Both the position numbers and the translations under genes were made by a program. Positions 46,034-54,520 of a stretch of 64,000 bases of DNA are shown here, piece after piece. Location: the NCBI RefSeq assembly GCF_024623455.1, contig NZ_JANIPJ010000004.1, positions 62,001 through 126,000 on the forward strand. Direction: 5' to 3'. Origin of the DNA: Paenibacillus soyae. GTDB taxonomy: Bacteria > Bacillota > Bacilli > Paenibacillales > Paenibacillaceae. Each line of letters opens with the position of its first letter. Within the stretch, counting starts at the first letter, position 1. Below the pieces are notes generated by a model. The model did no database searches, was not told the DNA's origin, and worked only from the letters and a program-made list of their open reading frames with translations.

Positions 46034-47677
46034 TTATAAATAAACGATCTCATGCCCGCCGGTTCGGCTGTAAGGCGCCTCCATCAGCTTCTCGAGCCAG
46101 GCGTCGCCGTAGCGGTTCCAATAAACGACAACGGACAGCACCCGCTCCTGCGGCTTGCCCGAAGGCACGATCGCGGTCGCGATTCGGTCGAATTGCCGGA
46201 TTGCCGCTTCGAATTGCTTATTGTTCGCGTCCGACGTTTTGGCTTCCATGTAGCTGATCTGCTCCAATATTTTCGCCATGTTCGTCTCGCCGAGCTTCGC
46301 GAGTCCCGCTTGAACGGATGCCGCCATATCGATAAGCGGCTGGTACATCTCTTGGAAGGCCTGCTTGACGGCCCCGAATTTCTGTTCGACGTTCATGTTA
46401 TCCTGCTGCTTAAGCCAGGCTTCCTTGCGCGTCTCGATCCTCTCGATCACATCCGCGAAGGATAGCTCGTATTTCGTCATGTTTTTGGCGATCGTGCCTT
46501 CAATCAAGGTGAATGACATACGGGGCACGATAATCGGCATCTCCATGCCTAACGCGCGGAATGCCCCGCCCGTCAGTGCCCAATAGGCGATTTCGCCGGG
46601 CCCGAGAACCGTTCCGAGCACGGGGAACAAATAATCCTGCATGAGCGGTCTGGTCAGGACGTTGTTGCTGAGCAGCTCCGGGCGTTCTTCCGCCATTCGC
46701 ATGAGCTCTTCCTTCGTCCAGCTCGACAGACCCTTGCGGTCCTGGAACGACTCGCCATTCTTGTGCAGCAGCGTCCGCTCCCCGCCTCTCTCCGGATGGA
46801 ACAAGAACAGGTTCGCGCTGCCCGGCACCACGTCGGCCTGCAGCGTATATCCGAGCGACTTCACGCGGTCCGCCGACTCCAAATACGCTCTCTCGAGCTC
46901 GTCGTTATGGCGCAGCAGCCTGGCGAACATCGGCGACTCCAGCTTGCGCAGCCCCGGATCGTCGGCGTCGACTAGAACCATTCCTGCGGATCCGAACAAT
47001 TGGGCGAGGATGCCCGCGAACAAATCGCTTAGAGAGCCCGATTGGCGCGCGAGCTCCGCCAGCTTCTCCAGCATTTGCGGTTTGAATTCGGAATGCGGCA
47101 GCGCTTGCTCCAGCTCCTGCAGCAGCTGCTTCCAAGTTTCGGCTGTGACGGCCGTGCCGCTTACCGAGGTCCGCGGCCCTTCCGGTCTCGCAACCGAAAG
47201 CTTGCGCAGCTCCTGCTCCGCCGTAATCACGTAAGCGTGATTCGCTTCGTCCCAGTCATGGTCCTCTCCGGCAATCCAGAAGACGGGAACAACCTGGCGT
47301 CCTAGCTGCTGGCTGGCCGATTTCGCCGCTTGTATAATCGTTACCGCTTTATGTATGACCAGCAGCGGTCCCGTCCATAAGCCCGCCTGCTGCCCGCCGA
47401 TAACGACGGGGGAGCCTTCCGCGATGAGATCAATGGATGACATCGTCTCGTTAGACACGCCGATCCTCTGGTTATACGCGCGCAGCGCATCGGCGAGCTT
47501 GCTCTTATCCGCTCTCCGGCCCGCGTGCTCCTCCAGGGAGTTAAGCCGCCTTACCCAGTCTTGCTCGTTGCCCGAATGATAGCCGTACAGCTCCCGAATC
47601 CGGCCGTCCGACTGCTTCATATAAGCCTCCGTCAAAGGCTGAGCAATCGGAAGTTCATACGATTCTTTCGTGAGCAT
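46034..47677 (-). CDS. bshC: Bacillithiol synthase (cysteine-adding enzyme) BshC
   Basis: Adds cysteine to glucosaminyl-malate in the last step of bacillithiol synthesis. The family pattern is clear: Rossmann-like half with VIGGQQAGLWTGPLLVIHKA (residues ~92-111) and VPVFWIAGEDHDWDEANH (~130-147), then a coiled coil (~420-500) and C-terminal RVLSVVYWNRYG. 547 aa, near the 539 aa of Bacillus. It lies near the division cluster as in Bacillus. Confidence 0.93.
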   Translation of the reverse strand: MLTKESYELPIAQPLTEAYMKQSDGRIRELYGYHSGNEQDWVRRLNSLEEHAGRRADKSKLADALRAYNQRIGVSNETMSSIDLIAEGSPVVIGGQQAGLWTGPLLVIHKAVTIIQAAKSASQQLGRQVVPVFWIAGEDHDWDEANHAYVITAEQELRKLSVARPEGPRTSVSGTAVTAETWKQLLQELEQALPHSEFKPQMLEKLAELARQSGSLSDLFAGILAQLFGSAGMVLVDADDPGLRKLESPMFARLLRHNDELERAYLESADRVKSLGYTLQADVVPGSANLFLFHPERGGERTLLHKNGESFQDRKGLSSWTKEELMRMAEERPELLSNNVLTRPLMQDYLFPVLGTVLGPGEIAYWALTGGAFRALGMEMPIIVPRMSFTLIEGTIAKNMTKYELSFADVIERIETRKEAWLKQQDNMNVEQKFGAVKQAFQEMYQPLIDMAASVQAGLAKLGETNMAKILEQISYMEAKTSDANNKQFEAAIRQFDRIATAIVPSGKPQERVLSVVVYWNRYGDAWLEKLMEAPYSRTGGHEIVYL

Positions 47678-47784
47678 GCCTCTCTCGCCTCCCGATTATA
47701 TCGATAAAGGAATTAGTCCAATATAGCCTTCCCATTTCGAAAAGATTTGCCACAGCCATTGTACACAAAGTCGAAGCCGCCCGT

Positions 47785-47816
47785 CAAAACAAAACGCCTC
47801 TGCATCGCAGAGACGT
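47785..47816 (-). terminator. Terminator of the DUF3397 gene
   Basis: AACGTCTCTGC pairs with GCAGAGGCGTT around a 3-base loop, followed by TTGTTTTGAC on the minus strand. Confidence 0.75.
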
Positions 47817-47830
47817 TCGGTCTTGGACTC

Positions 47831-48229
47831 TTAAGCTACGGTAAATACGACTCGTCCGATCAGAATGATCATAAACACAAGGTAAAGCGCGGTCATCGCA
47901 AAAAAGCTCATGCGCCAAATCGCCCGAAACACCCGTTTGACATCCACGTTGCCGCGTTTGCGGAATTGCGCGTTTCCGATCAAGCCTCCGCCCAAAATCA
48001 TGACAAGCAAAATGCCGTACAGACCGAAATTGCTGTCGAACAACATATTGAACAAAGCTGCGACGCATAGGATAAAAAACGCGTTCGATACGTCCATGGC
48101 GAGCAGCAAAGCTTTCTTCCGATTCTGAATATAAGCGCCATAGCCGAATAGGACGATCGCGAAGGGGAGGATCGGTATAAGCGCGATTAATGAATAAAGC
48201 CATTCGATCTTATCCCATAGTGCGCCCAT
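47831..48229 (-). CDS. DUF3397 family membrane protein
   Basis: 132 aa with four predicted transmembrane helices (LYSLIALIPILPFAIVLFGYG; ALLLAMDVSNAFFILCVAALFN; FGLYGILLVMILGGGLIG; FFAMTALYLVFMIILIGRVVF). The family is found near bshC and panE in Bacilli (YlbF/YllA region), but no function is known. Its ribosome binding site AAAGGTGG is good. It follows the reductase gene by 33 bases. Confidence 0.82.
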   Translation of the reverse strand: MGALWDKIEWLYSLIALIPILPFAIVLFGYGAYIQNRKKALLLAMDVSNAFFILCVAALFNMLFDSNFGLYGILLVMILGGGLIGNAQFRKRGNVDVKRVFRAIWRMSFFAMTALYLVFMIILIGRVVFTVA

Positions 48230-48262
48230 GCTCGTCCACCTTTCATCATTAAAAAGAAGTTA

Positions 48263-49225
48263 TTATTTAGATCGACTGTAGGTTGTGATTATGGCCGTCA
48301 TCGCGTCGTTCAAAGGCGATGCCATGCCTTGCTTCGCAGCTAGCTTGCTTACGGCCCCGTTAATGGCATCAATCTCGGTCGGATGGCCTGCCCTCACGTC
48401 GGCAAGCATGGAAGACACGTTGGCTGCCGTGCGGCGGCAAACCTCGAGGACGTTATTCCAGCTGTCTGCATGGTCCTTCATGCCGGCCTCCGTCAAAATG
48501 CCGTACGTCTCGCTGTGCAAGGCTTCCATCAGCGAGAGACGGTTCTTATCATTCGGAAGCTCGCCGTTCGCGACGTCGAATATAGCGGTCAGCGGATTGA
48601 TGACCGCGTTGACGAGCAGTTTCTGGAAAATCCGATTCTCCATCTCATTCGACAGTGAAGCCTCGAATCCTGCCTTTCGAAGCGATTTCAGCAACATTTT
48701 TTGAGCTTTGTCGCTTTTTTCGCCAGTTGCGACCAGGTTTTGCGCCTTTTCGCTGATCCACAGCATGCCTGTTCCGATATGGCGAACCGAACGTTCATCC
48801 TCCCTCTTGGCGCCCTCGGTCGTGACGGCCGCATACAAGGGCACCCATGGAAGCTCTGCCGCAAGCTTATCCAAGTGACCGATCCCGTTCTGCAGACAAA
48901 GTATTGAGCTTTCTCCCACATTACTTGCCGTAAGAGCCCGTAGCGAATCGATCAGCTCAGCATCGATCGCCTGCTGCTTTACCGCAAGCACAATCCAAGT
49001 GCGCTCTTCCTGGCGATGAGCCATTACCCGATCGGGATGCAGCCAATCGCTGTCCGCATGGAGCACCGCCTCCCCGGCTTCGTTTAGCAACGATATCCCC
49101 TGCTTTCGGATCAGCTCGCTCTGACGCTGCGTTCTTGTCCAAACCTTCACATCAACGCCTGCCCCTGCCAGTCTAGCGGCAAACAACAGCCCGATAGCCC
49201 CCGCGCCAACGACTTCAATTCGCAT
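48263..49225 (-). CDS. panE: Ketopantoate reductase family protein
   Basis: NADPH-dependent reductase of the ApbA/PanE family, which makes pantoate for coenzyme A. The dinucleotide motif VVGAGAIGLLFAARLAGAG is at the N terminus, the catalytic lysine region FQKLLVNAVINPLTAI near residue 200, and the HPTEIDAINGAV motif near 280. Two ATGs lie at the start. The second, at 49225, has better spacing to GGAGG and gives 320 aa. It corresponds in place to Bacillus YlbQ/PanE upstream of bshC. Another substrate cannot be excluded. Confidence 0.88.
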   Translation of the reverse strand: MRIEVVGAGAIGLLFAARLAGAGVDVKVWTRTQRQSELIRKQGISLLNEAGEAVLHADSDWLHPDRVMAHRQEERTWIVLAVKQQAIDAELIDSLRALTASNVGESSILCLQNGIGHLDKLAAELPWVPLYAAVTTEGAKREDERSVRHIGTGMLWISEKAQNLVATGEKSDKAQKMLLKSLRKAGFEASLSNEMENRIFQKLLVNAVINPLTAIFDVANGELPNDKNRLSLMEALHSETYGILTEAGMKDHADSWNNVLEVCRRTAANVSSMLADVRAGHPTEIDAINGAVSKLAAKQGMASPLNDAMTAIITTYSRSK

Positions 49226-49330
49226 CATTCTCCTCCTCTCCTCCGCCCGTCTTCATCTGTCCGTTTCAATCCTACGTATTATACACTTTCAACATTTCAT
49301 CTGAAAAGCGATCGGGTTGTCACCCCATGA

Positions 49331-49363
49331 AGAAACCCGCCGTTACGGGAACGGCGGGTTTCT
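49331..49363 (-). terminator. Terminator after the RsfA-like gene (bidirectional shape)
   Basis: AGAAACCCGCCGTT pairs with AACGGCGGGTTTCT around a 5-base loop. T-rich tail on the minus strand (TTCTTCATG). It separates the RsfA-like gene from panE. Confidence 0.8.
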
Positions 49364-49393
49364 GGGTTGCTTCACTATCTCTTCGGTAAAAAC

Positions 49394-50044
49394 TTATTCA
49401 ATACGTTCCAAATTGCCGTTGGCGTCCATCTTAAAACGCGGCTTGGCTTCTTCCTCGTTCGATAGCACCGTGAGACGCCGTGCGCGATCCATTATTTGGA
49501 TCAACGTTTTGTAGTCGTCGTTTACGGTCCGGTAGTCCGTCTGGGCGCTGTTCACTTCTTTAGTCAGTCTCTCATTCTCGCTCCGCAGCCGGTATAGCTC
49601 CTCTTCCTTGTCTTTCAATTCCTTCTCGAATAACTTAATCTGTCTCGATAAATCTTGATAGTTCGTTTTCCATCCGCGCAGAAAACGGATGATGGCATCA
49701 ACGGACAGACCTTCGTCAAGCGCACCGACTTCCTGCTTGAACGAGCGCTCCTCCGTATCGTAAACCGTAAGGGAAGAGACTTGAGATGTAGGTGTAACCG
49801 TTTGCTTCTTCAAATAATTGCGCTTCTGGCGCTGCTGCTTCGCGATTTGGATCGCATCTTCATAACGTTTTCGTACGCAGCTGTTCCAACGGAACCCGCA
49901 TGCAGCGGATGTGCGTCCGATTCTTTCGCCTACTTCCTCAAAGGCGGCGAGCTGCGTGCTCCCCTCCCGGATATGGCGCAGCGTAACTTCGGCGAGAATG
50001 AGATCATCGTCCGGGCTCCACGCATCTTGTCTAACTGCTGTCAT
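49394..50044 (-). CDS. RsfA-family prespore transcriptional regulator
   Basis: 216 aa. The N-terminal Myb/SANT-like domain (residues ~5-75: AWSPDDDLILAEVTLRHIREG and IGRTSAACGFRWNSCVRKRYEDA) is followed by a linker and a long coiled coil (~115-185). This is the build of RsfA (prespore regulator under SigF in B. subtilis) and its paralogue YlbO. It lies in the ylb region as YlbO does, which supports the latter. Target genes unknown. Confidence 0.85.
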   Translation of the reverse strand: MTAVRQDAWSPDDDLILAEVTLRHIREGSTQLAAFEEVGERIGRTSAACGFRWNSCVRKRYEDAIQIAKQQRQKRNYLKKQTVTPTSQVSSLTVYDTEERSFKQEVGALDEGLSVDAIIRFLRGWKTNYQDLSRQIKLFEKELKDKEEELYRLRSENERLTKEVNSAQTDYRTVNDDYKTLIQIMDRARRLTVLSNEEEAKPRFKMDANGNLERIE

Positions 50045-50176
50045 GCAATCAAAACCTCCTAACGTAAAAGACGCTTACTTATCACTATGCCCTTGGTAGA
50101 GTTCATAGAATCTATCGGATAGTAATTTGTATATCCATTTTTTTGCGACCTCATACATGATTAGGCGGATTGTTGA

Positions 50177-50218
50177 GCAAACTGTAAACGAATCCGCGCG
50201 TTTAAGCAAAAAGTTTGC
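50177..50218. other. Inverted repeat between the RsfA-like gene and the DUF2626 gene
   Basis: GCAAACT (50177-50183) and AGTTTGC (50212-50218) with an inner AAACG/CGTTT pairing form a long imperfect palindrome ~20 bases before the -35 box of the DUF2626 promoter. A role as regulator site is possible but unproven. The rest of the 266-base divergent gap is AT-rich with no ORF. Confidence 0.35.
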
Positions 50219-50238
50219 GAATTCGTCACGTATTTTGG

Positions 50239-50267
50239 TTTACACTGCCAAAGGCAGACGCTATAAT
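50239..50267 (+). promoter_or_regulatory. Sigma-A promoter of the DUF2626 gene with a palindrome in its spacer
   Basis: TTTACA (50239-50244), 17 bases, TATAAT (50262-50267). The spacer holds the perfect palindrome CTGCC-AAA-GGCAG (50245-50257), placed as an operator would be. The gene starts 43 bases after the -10 box. Confidence 0.75.
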
Positions 50268-50310
50268 GAAATTTAGAAAATCGGCGCTGGGGTAAAAAGG
50301 GGGATGTATC

Positions 50311-50547
50311 ATGGCACGCATGTATCGAGTACTTGGCTTCTGGTGCTTAGTAATCGGACTGATGGCTTTTGCAGGCCACATGACGGAATTCGCGCTGCTC
50401 TTCTTCGCGCAAGCTGTCGCGTTCGTATTTTTAGGCTACTTGAATTTCTCCGAGAGAACATACATATTGATGTTCTGGGGATATATGGCGATATCGTTCG
50501 TAGGCTTCACCTACTGGTCGGTCTTCAAGATGGACTTGCCATTCTAG
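50311..50547 (+). CDS. DUF2626 family small membrane protein
   Basis: 78 aa with three hydrophobic helices (VLGFWCLVIGLMAFAG; LLFFAQAVAFVFLGYLNF; ILMFWGYMAISFVGFTYWSV). The DUF2626 family (YqgY-like) is highly conserved in Bacilli and of unknown function. GGGGG ribosome binding site and a consensus promoter suggest good expression. Monocistronic, closed by the hairpin at 50568-50613. Confidence 0.88.
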   Translation: MARMYRVLGFWCLVIGLMAFAGHMTEFALLFFAQAVAFVFLGYLNFSERTYILMFWGYMAISFVGFTYWSVFKMDLPF

Positions 50548-50567
50548 ACCATTATCATCAACAAACA

Positions 50568-50613
50568 AGGCTGTCACCATACGGATTACACTCCGTGCGG
50601 CGACAGCCTTTTT
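50568..50613 (+). terminator. Terminator between DUF2626 and MidA-like genes
   Basis: AAGGCTGTC pairs with GACAGCCTT (with an inner CCATACGG/CCGTGCGG stem), followed by five Ts on the plus strand. Converging genes probably share it. Confidence 0.85.
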
Positions 50614-50621
50614 CTATGTCT

Positions 50622-51791
50622 TTATAGAGGAAGCCTCTTCTCAAGCAGCATCACTTTGAAGCTTTCGCTCATGCCGTCGCTGAGCAGCAGCTGCCTGATG
50701 GCCCGGTTTCGTCGCGCAGACTCTCCGAACGGATCGGCGCCGTCATGGCTCCCAAGCAGTCCGAAGACGCCCTGGTCGACCAAAAACTGTTTTTGCGTAG
50801 CGAAATAGACGACATCAAACCCCGCTTCATCCGCGCAAGAGCGAATGAAATCGAACGACACGTGAGCCGTTATATCGCGTTCGCCCGGTCGATTGAACGG
50901 CGAGTCGCTAGCCTGATGATTGGCGTATGTCATCAGCGTCCCCTTCATCCGGTGCTCGGCCGCGTATTCTGCAGCATCATGGCCATAATCGATTATCATG
51001 ACCCTGCCTCTCTCGCATAATGCTCCGAGCTGCATGACCCAATCTCTCGCACCTGGACACACCTCCGTGATCTGACCCTCCCGAAGCATGATACCGTCCC
51101 GGGACAGCCAGTCCTCTAGCTTCGGTTCCGTTAACGGCATCAGCGTATAAAAAAACCCTTGCCCGGGTTTGACCGCTACGCCGAGCTCCATCAGCTTTCT
51201 TTTGTGCATTGTCACGCGATGCACGGGGAATGCATCCAGCAGCTCATTCGCGATTAGCAGCAAAGGCCGCTCGCTCATCCATCCGACATACCCGGAATAA
51301 AGCTGCTCCGACGAAATAATGACGGGCGGTTCGGTATGGCTGATCCCGCGAAGAGCACGCGCCGCCTCTTCGGCATGGGAAGGGAGATTTTCGATGAGCA
51401 GCTGGCGAAACCACGGCTTCGGATCGAGACGATGACAAGCAGCCGCGACGTGCGCCGACAGCCTGCCCGTTCCGGCTCCCCATTCCGCAATCGACAATGC
51501 ACCGCCTGTTGATTGGCCGTACTGATGCGCATAGCTTGCGATCATTTCGCCCATGATGCTTCCGACCGCCGAGCTCGTATAGAAGTCCCCTTCCTTCCCA
51601 ACCTTTGCCTTGCCGGAACGATAATAGCCATATTGCGAGTCGTATAGGCATGTTTCCATATACTGACGAAAGGTTATCGACGCCAGGGCATCCGCCCGGC
51701 CGGCCGAGTCTATGTATGCGCCTTTCCTGTCCGATCGGGCGATCATTTCAGCGATTTGGACGGCCAGCGGAGTATCCGGAAAGCTTGTCAT
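50622..51791 (-). CDS. MidA/NDUFAF7-family SAM-dependent methyltransferase
   Basis: Class I methyltransferase of the family whose mitochondrial member methylates an arginine of complex I subunit NDUFS2. AdoMet site IAEWGAGTGRLSAHVA (residues ~103-118), LLIANELLDAFPVHRV (~183-198), VMIIDYGHDAAEY (~270-282) are typical, and the N-terminal ITFRQYMETCLYDSQYGYY signature is clear. The ATG at 51791 with AAGGAGG 8 bases upstream gives 389 aa. The bacterial substrate is unknown (Bacillus YqhF-like proteins). Confidence 0.88.
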   Translation of the reverse strand: MTSFPDTPLAVQIAEMIARSDRKGAYIDSAGRADALASITFRQYMETCLYDSQYGYYRSGKAKVGKEGDFYTSSAVGSIMGEMIASYAHQYGQSTGGALSIAEWGAGTGRLSAHVAAACHRLDPKPWFRQLLIENLPSHAEEAARALRGISHTEPPVIISSEQLYSGYVGWMSERPLLLIANELLDAFPVHRVTMHKRKLMELGVAVKPGQGFFYTLMPLTEPKLEDWLSRDGIMLREGQITEVCPGARDWVMQLGALCERGRVMIIDYGHDAAEYAAEHRMKGTLMTYANHQASDSPFNRPGERDITAHVSFDFIRSCADEAGFDVVYFATQKQFLVDQGVFGLLGSHDGADPFGESARRNRAIRQLLLSDGMSESFKVMLLEKRLPL

Positions 51792-51866
51792 GCCGATTTC
51801 CTCCTTTTCCAAATGTAAGATATAATAGAATGGGCTTCCGCATACACTAGTTGCTGAGGAGGGAGG

Positions 51867-52973
51867 ATGCCATTGATTGATAGCCTTACCCGCATTCGGA
51901 CAGCGGCCGCTATTCTATTCGCGTTTCTTATCGCGCTGCTGCTGCTGCGACTGCCCGTTCTTGCCGAAGAAAGTCCTCCAGCCCCTGACGATGTTCATTC
52001 TTTGCTTGAGAAGAGCCTGTCCGTGGTTGAGATCGATAAAGAAATTTCAAGAATCGCGATTGAGAAGGAAGCTTTGCTCGAGACGATGTCCGTGAAGGAG
52101 CAAGATCTTGCCAGCCAGGAGCTGGCCATAGACGGCAAGCGCGAGCAAGCCGGCGACGTCCTTCGATCCTATTACATGGGCGAACGGGATATGCTTTATC
52201 TCTCGCTGCTGTCGGCGGATTCATGGTCGAAGCTGTTCACCATTTGGGACTATATCGATATTATACTTACGCAAGACAAGCATACCTTGAACGCTTACAT
52301 CGGACAATATCGCAAACTGCAGGACGAATATACGGCTCTCGAGGACAAACAAGCCGAGCTGCTCGCTCTGGAAGAGAAGCTGAAAATTCAGCGCGACCGC
52401 GTCATCGCTCTCGAATCGCAGCTCGAGGGTGAGCTGGCCGGACGTAGCGACGCCGACCGAATTAGGCTCTTGATGGAGGAGCTGACCAGCTTCTGGGAGA
52501 AGAAAGGGCTGACGGAGGTCCGTTCGTATTTCCAAGCCTTATCGAAAGCGATGGGCGAGCTGCCCGGATGGATTCAGAATAACAAGGACATGATGGAAAC
52601 AAAAGGCTTCCAGTATACGATTCGCGTGCCGGAAGACAAGCTGAACGAATTTTTGCGTGAACAGGACGAGCGATTCAACTACTTCTCCTTCAAATTCGAG
52701 GATGGCAAAATTACGGCCTATGGCAAGCGGGACGATATTGAAATCAGCGTAAGCGGACACTACAGCCTCATTGAAGAACCGAAAAACGGCATTATGTTCC
52801 ATGTGGATGAGCTGGTCTTCAACGGATTTACGCTTCCGGATACGACGCGGGCCGCCTTAGAGGAGGAATTCGATCTCGGGTTCTACCCCGGACTGATTAC
52901 CAGCTTCCTGAAGGCGAATTCCGTAACCGTCAAAGACGGAGAGCTGACCATTAAGCTTAGCGTATCTCTGTGA
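51867..52973 (+). CDS. Exported coiled-coil protein of unknown function (PcsB/CwlO-like N terminus)
   Basis: About 368 aa. A signal peptide (AAAILFAFLIALLLLRLPVLAEE, residues ~13-35) precedes two long coiled-coil stretches (~40-95 and ~135-195) with the motif SYYMGERDMLYLSLLSADSWSKLF, similar to the hinge of peptidoglycan hydrolase regulators such as PcsB or CwlO. No NlpC/P60 or LytM catalytic domain follows. The C-terminal ~160 residues form a beta-rich domain (FQYTIRVPEDKLNEFLREQ onward). The ATG abuts GGGAGG, so TTG at 51873 may be the true start. Divergent from the MidA-like gene. Confidence 0.8.
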   Translation: MPLIDSLTRIRTAAAILFAFLIALLLLRLPVLAEESPPAPDDVHSLLEKSLSVVEIDKEISRIAIEKEALLETMSVKEQDLASQELAIDGKREQAGDVLRSYYMGERDMLYLSLLSADSWSKLFTIWDYIDIILTQDKHTLNAYIGQYRKLQDEYTALEDKQAELLALEEKLKIQRDRVIALESQLEGELAGRSDADRIRLLMEELTSFWEKKGLTEVRSYFQALSKAMGELPGWIQNNKDMMETKGFQYTIRVPEDKLNEFLREQDERFNYFSFKFEDGKITAYGKRDDIEISVSGHYSLIEEPKNGIMFHVDELVFNGFTLPDTTRAALEEEFDLGFYPGLITSFLKANSVTVKDGELTIKLSVSL

Positions 52974-52984
52974 GCCCGGTAGCG

Positions 52985-53012
52985 AAAAGGATGGCCCTGG
53001 GCCATCCTTTTT
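52985..53012 (+). terminator. Terminator of the coiled-coil protein gene
   Basis: AAAAGGATGGCC pairs with GGCCATCCTTTTT around a 3-base loop. Works in both directions between converging genes. Confidence 0.88.
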
Positions 53013-53034
53013 CTATTTCGAGCATGAACAATAA

Positions 53035-54357
53035 TCATTTCGAAGCAGGATTCAAAGCCTCGATTGCATCGGCAAAGTCGCGGAACCGTGTCTCGTTCTC
53101 CGCCCCGTCCACCCACGCTTCCTGCCACGCCTTCCATCGGAGCGGCCAATCCGGATCCGGATGATAGCTTGCCGGCTCGGCCGATTTCTCGTTTAGCACG
53201 CGTAACCACCAGTCGGGAGGCGTCTCGACCGTCTGGGCGAGCAGTCCATCGGGGCTGTCATATAAAGACGCCCGCACGGGCAGCTTGCGCTCCTTCAGCA
53301 GCTCCTCCATCCCAACCGCCGCGTTCGTCATCTCCTGGATCCACAGCATGGCATCCTCCTCATGCTCGGTTGCTGCCCCGATGACAAAGCTGCTTCCGCT
53401 TAGCCATGGCGTTGGCACGTACTCATGCTCCACGAGCAGATGCTCCTTCGCCGATTCGCTCAGCTTATCGTAATCGCTCCAAGGCAGCAACAACAGCAGG
53501 ATCCGATTGTCCGCTATGACTGGATCGAGCTTCTGAGCCTGTCCGATTGGCATGGACTCTACTAGGCTCGAGCGAGCTTGCAGCTCTGCCAGCATGGATA
53601 GCTGCGCATCCGATAGCGACCGCAGCTGAAGCAAGCTGCCTGCCGCAGCGTCGAAGCGCTCCGTCCACAACAGCAGCTGCAGGAGGCCTCCGGGGGCAAA
53701 GCTCGTCAGCGCAACCCGCTTGCCTTGCTCGTCTTCCTGCGCAGCCGCTATTCGATCTGCCAGCTCAAGAAAAGCGGTCCAGTCGCTTGGCGGCTTCGCC
53801 ATACCGTATTGCTCCAGCAGCGGCTTGTTCCAAGCGAATATATAAGGATCTATTCCCCTCGGAGCCCCCCATAGATATCCGTTCCACTTCATGGGCTCAA
53901 GCAACCCCGGCAGCTGGTCGGAGAGCGAATCGCCGGACATCAGGCTGTCGATTGGCTTCAGAAAGCCCTGAACGGCCAGCGGGATGACCCATCCGTTATT
54001 CACGAGCATGACATCGGGCACCGATCCTTGCGTGCTCCGTTCCACCACGGACTCGTAACGATTGCTCGACGGGGATTCGTTCGTCAGCTCGACGCGGATA
54101 TGCGGATACCGGATCATGAACGCTTCCGTGCGTGCTTGCAGCACGCCGAAATCACGGGCAGGGACCGCTAATGAAATATGAAGCTCCGATTGCTCTGGCA
54201 GCCAACGCATGCCGCTGGCCGGTATAACCGGACTCTCGCCATCCGATAGGCGGGTACGATTCCAATCCCAGTCAAGGGACTCCGAGATATAAACGAGCAG
54301 CAGCCCGGTAAGCAGTAACGCGCTTATGAAGAGAGGCACATATTTTCGGGGGGACAC
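53035..54357 (-). CDS. Membrane-anchored extracellular solute-binding-like protein (family 1)
   Basis: 440 aa from a GTG at 54357 that has AAAGGAG upstream. The open frame to 54486 lacks homology. One N-terminal hydrophobic segment (YVPLFISALLLTGLLLVYI, residues ~6-25) without a lipobox cysteine, so an uncleaved anchor is likely. Then a family 1 solute-binding fold: ISLAVPARDFGVLQARTEAF, YPHIRVELTNES, VPDVMLVNNGWVIPLAVQGFL, GYLWGAPRGIDPYIFAWNK. No ABC permease or two-component gene lies nearby. It may be a sensor or orphan binding protein, with ligand unknown. Confidence 0.8.
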   Translation of the reverse strand: MSPRKYVPLFISALLLTGLLLVYISESLDWDWNRTRLSDGESPVIPASGMRWLPEQSELHISLAVPARDFGVLQARTEAFMIRYPHIRVELTNESPSSNRYESVVERSTQGSVPDVMLVNNGWVIPLAVQGFLKPIDSLMSGDSLSDQLPGLLEPMKWNGYLWGAPRGIDPYIFAWNKPLLEQYGMAKPPSDWTAFLELADRIAAAQEDEQGKRVALTSFAPGGLLQLLLWTERFDAAAGSLLQLRSLSDAQLSMLAELQARSSLVESMPIGQAQKLDPVIADNRILLLLLPWSDYDKLSESAKEHLLVEHEYVPTPWLSGSSFVIGAATEHEEDAMLWIQEMTNAAVGMEELLKERKLPVRASLYDSPDGLLAQTVETPPDWWLRVLNEKSAEPASYHPDPDWPLRWKAWQEAWVDGAENETRFRDFADAIEALNPASK

Positions 54358-54466
54358 AGCCTTCTCCTTTCCCGCTCCTAATGCTTGATATGGTATAGAA
54401 TAACAGGTAAGCCTTCCTATGTATACGCTTAAATTTACAATTTGGCGGAGATCGTTTGTTTGCCAT

Positions 54467-54503
54467 AAAAAGAAGACAAGGGCCACTTCTCACGGCCCTT
54501 GTC
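54467..54503 (-). terminator. Terminator of the ylaK gene
   Basis: GACAAGGGCC pairs with GGCCCTTGTC around a 9-base loop, followed by TTCTTTTTA on the minus strand, ~20 bases after the phoH-family stop. Confidence 0.9.
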
Positions 54504-54520
54504 TTGCTTTTCCAAACCGC

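Noticed and set aside
44751..46043. 430-codon open frame on the plus strand
   Set aside because: Exactly antisense to ahcY, a well-conserved gene, and has no ribosome site or known motif.
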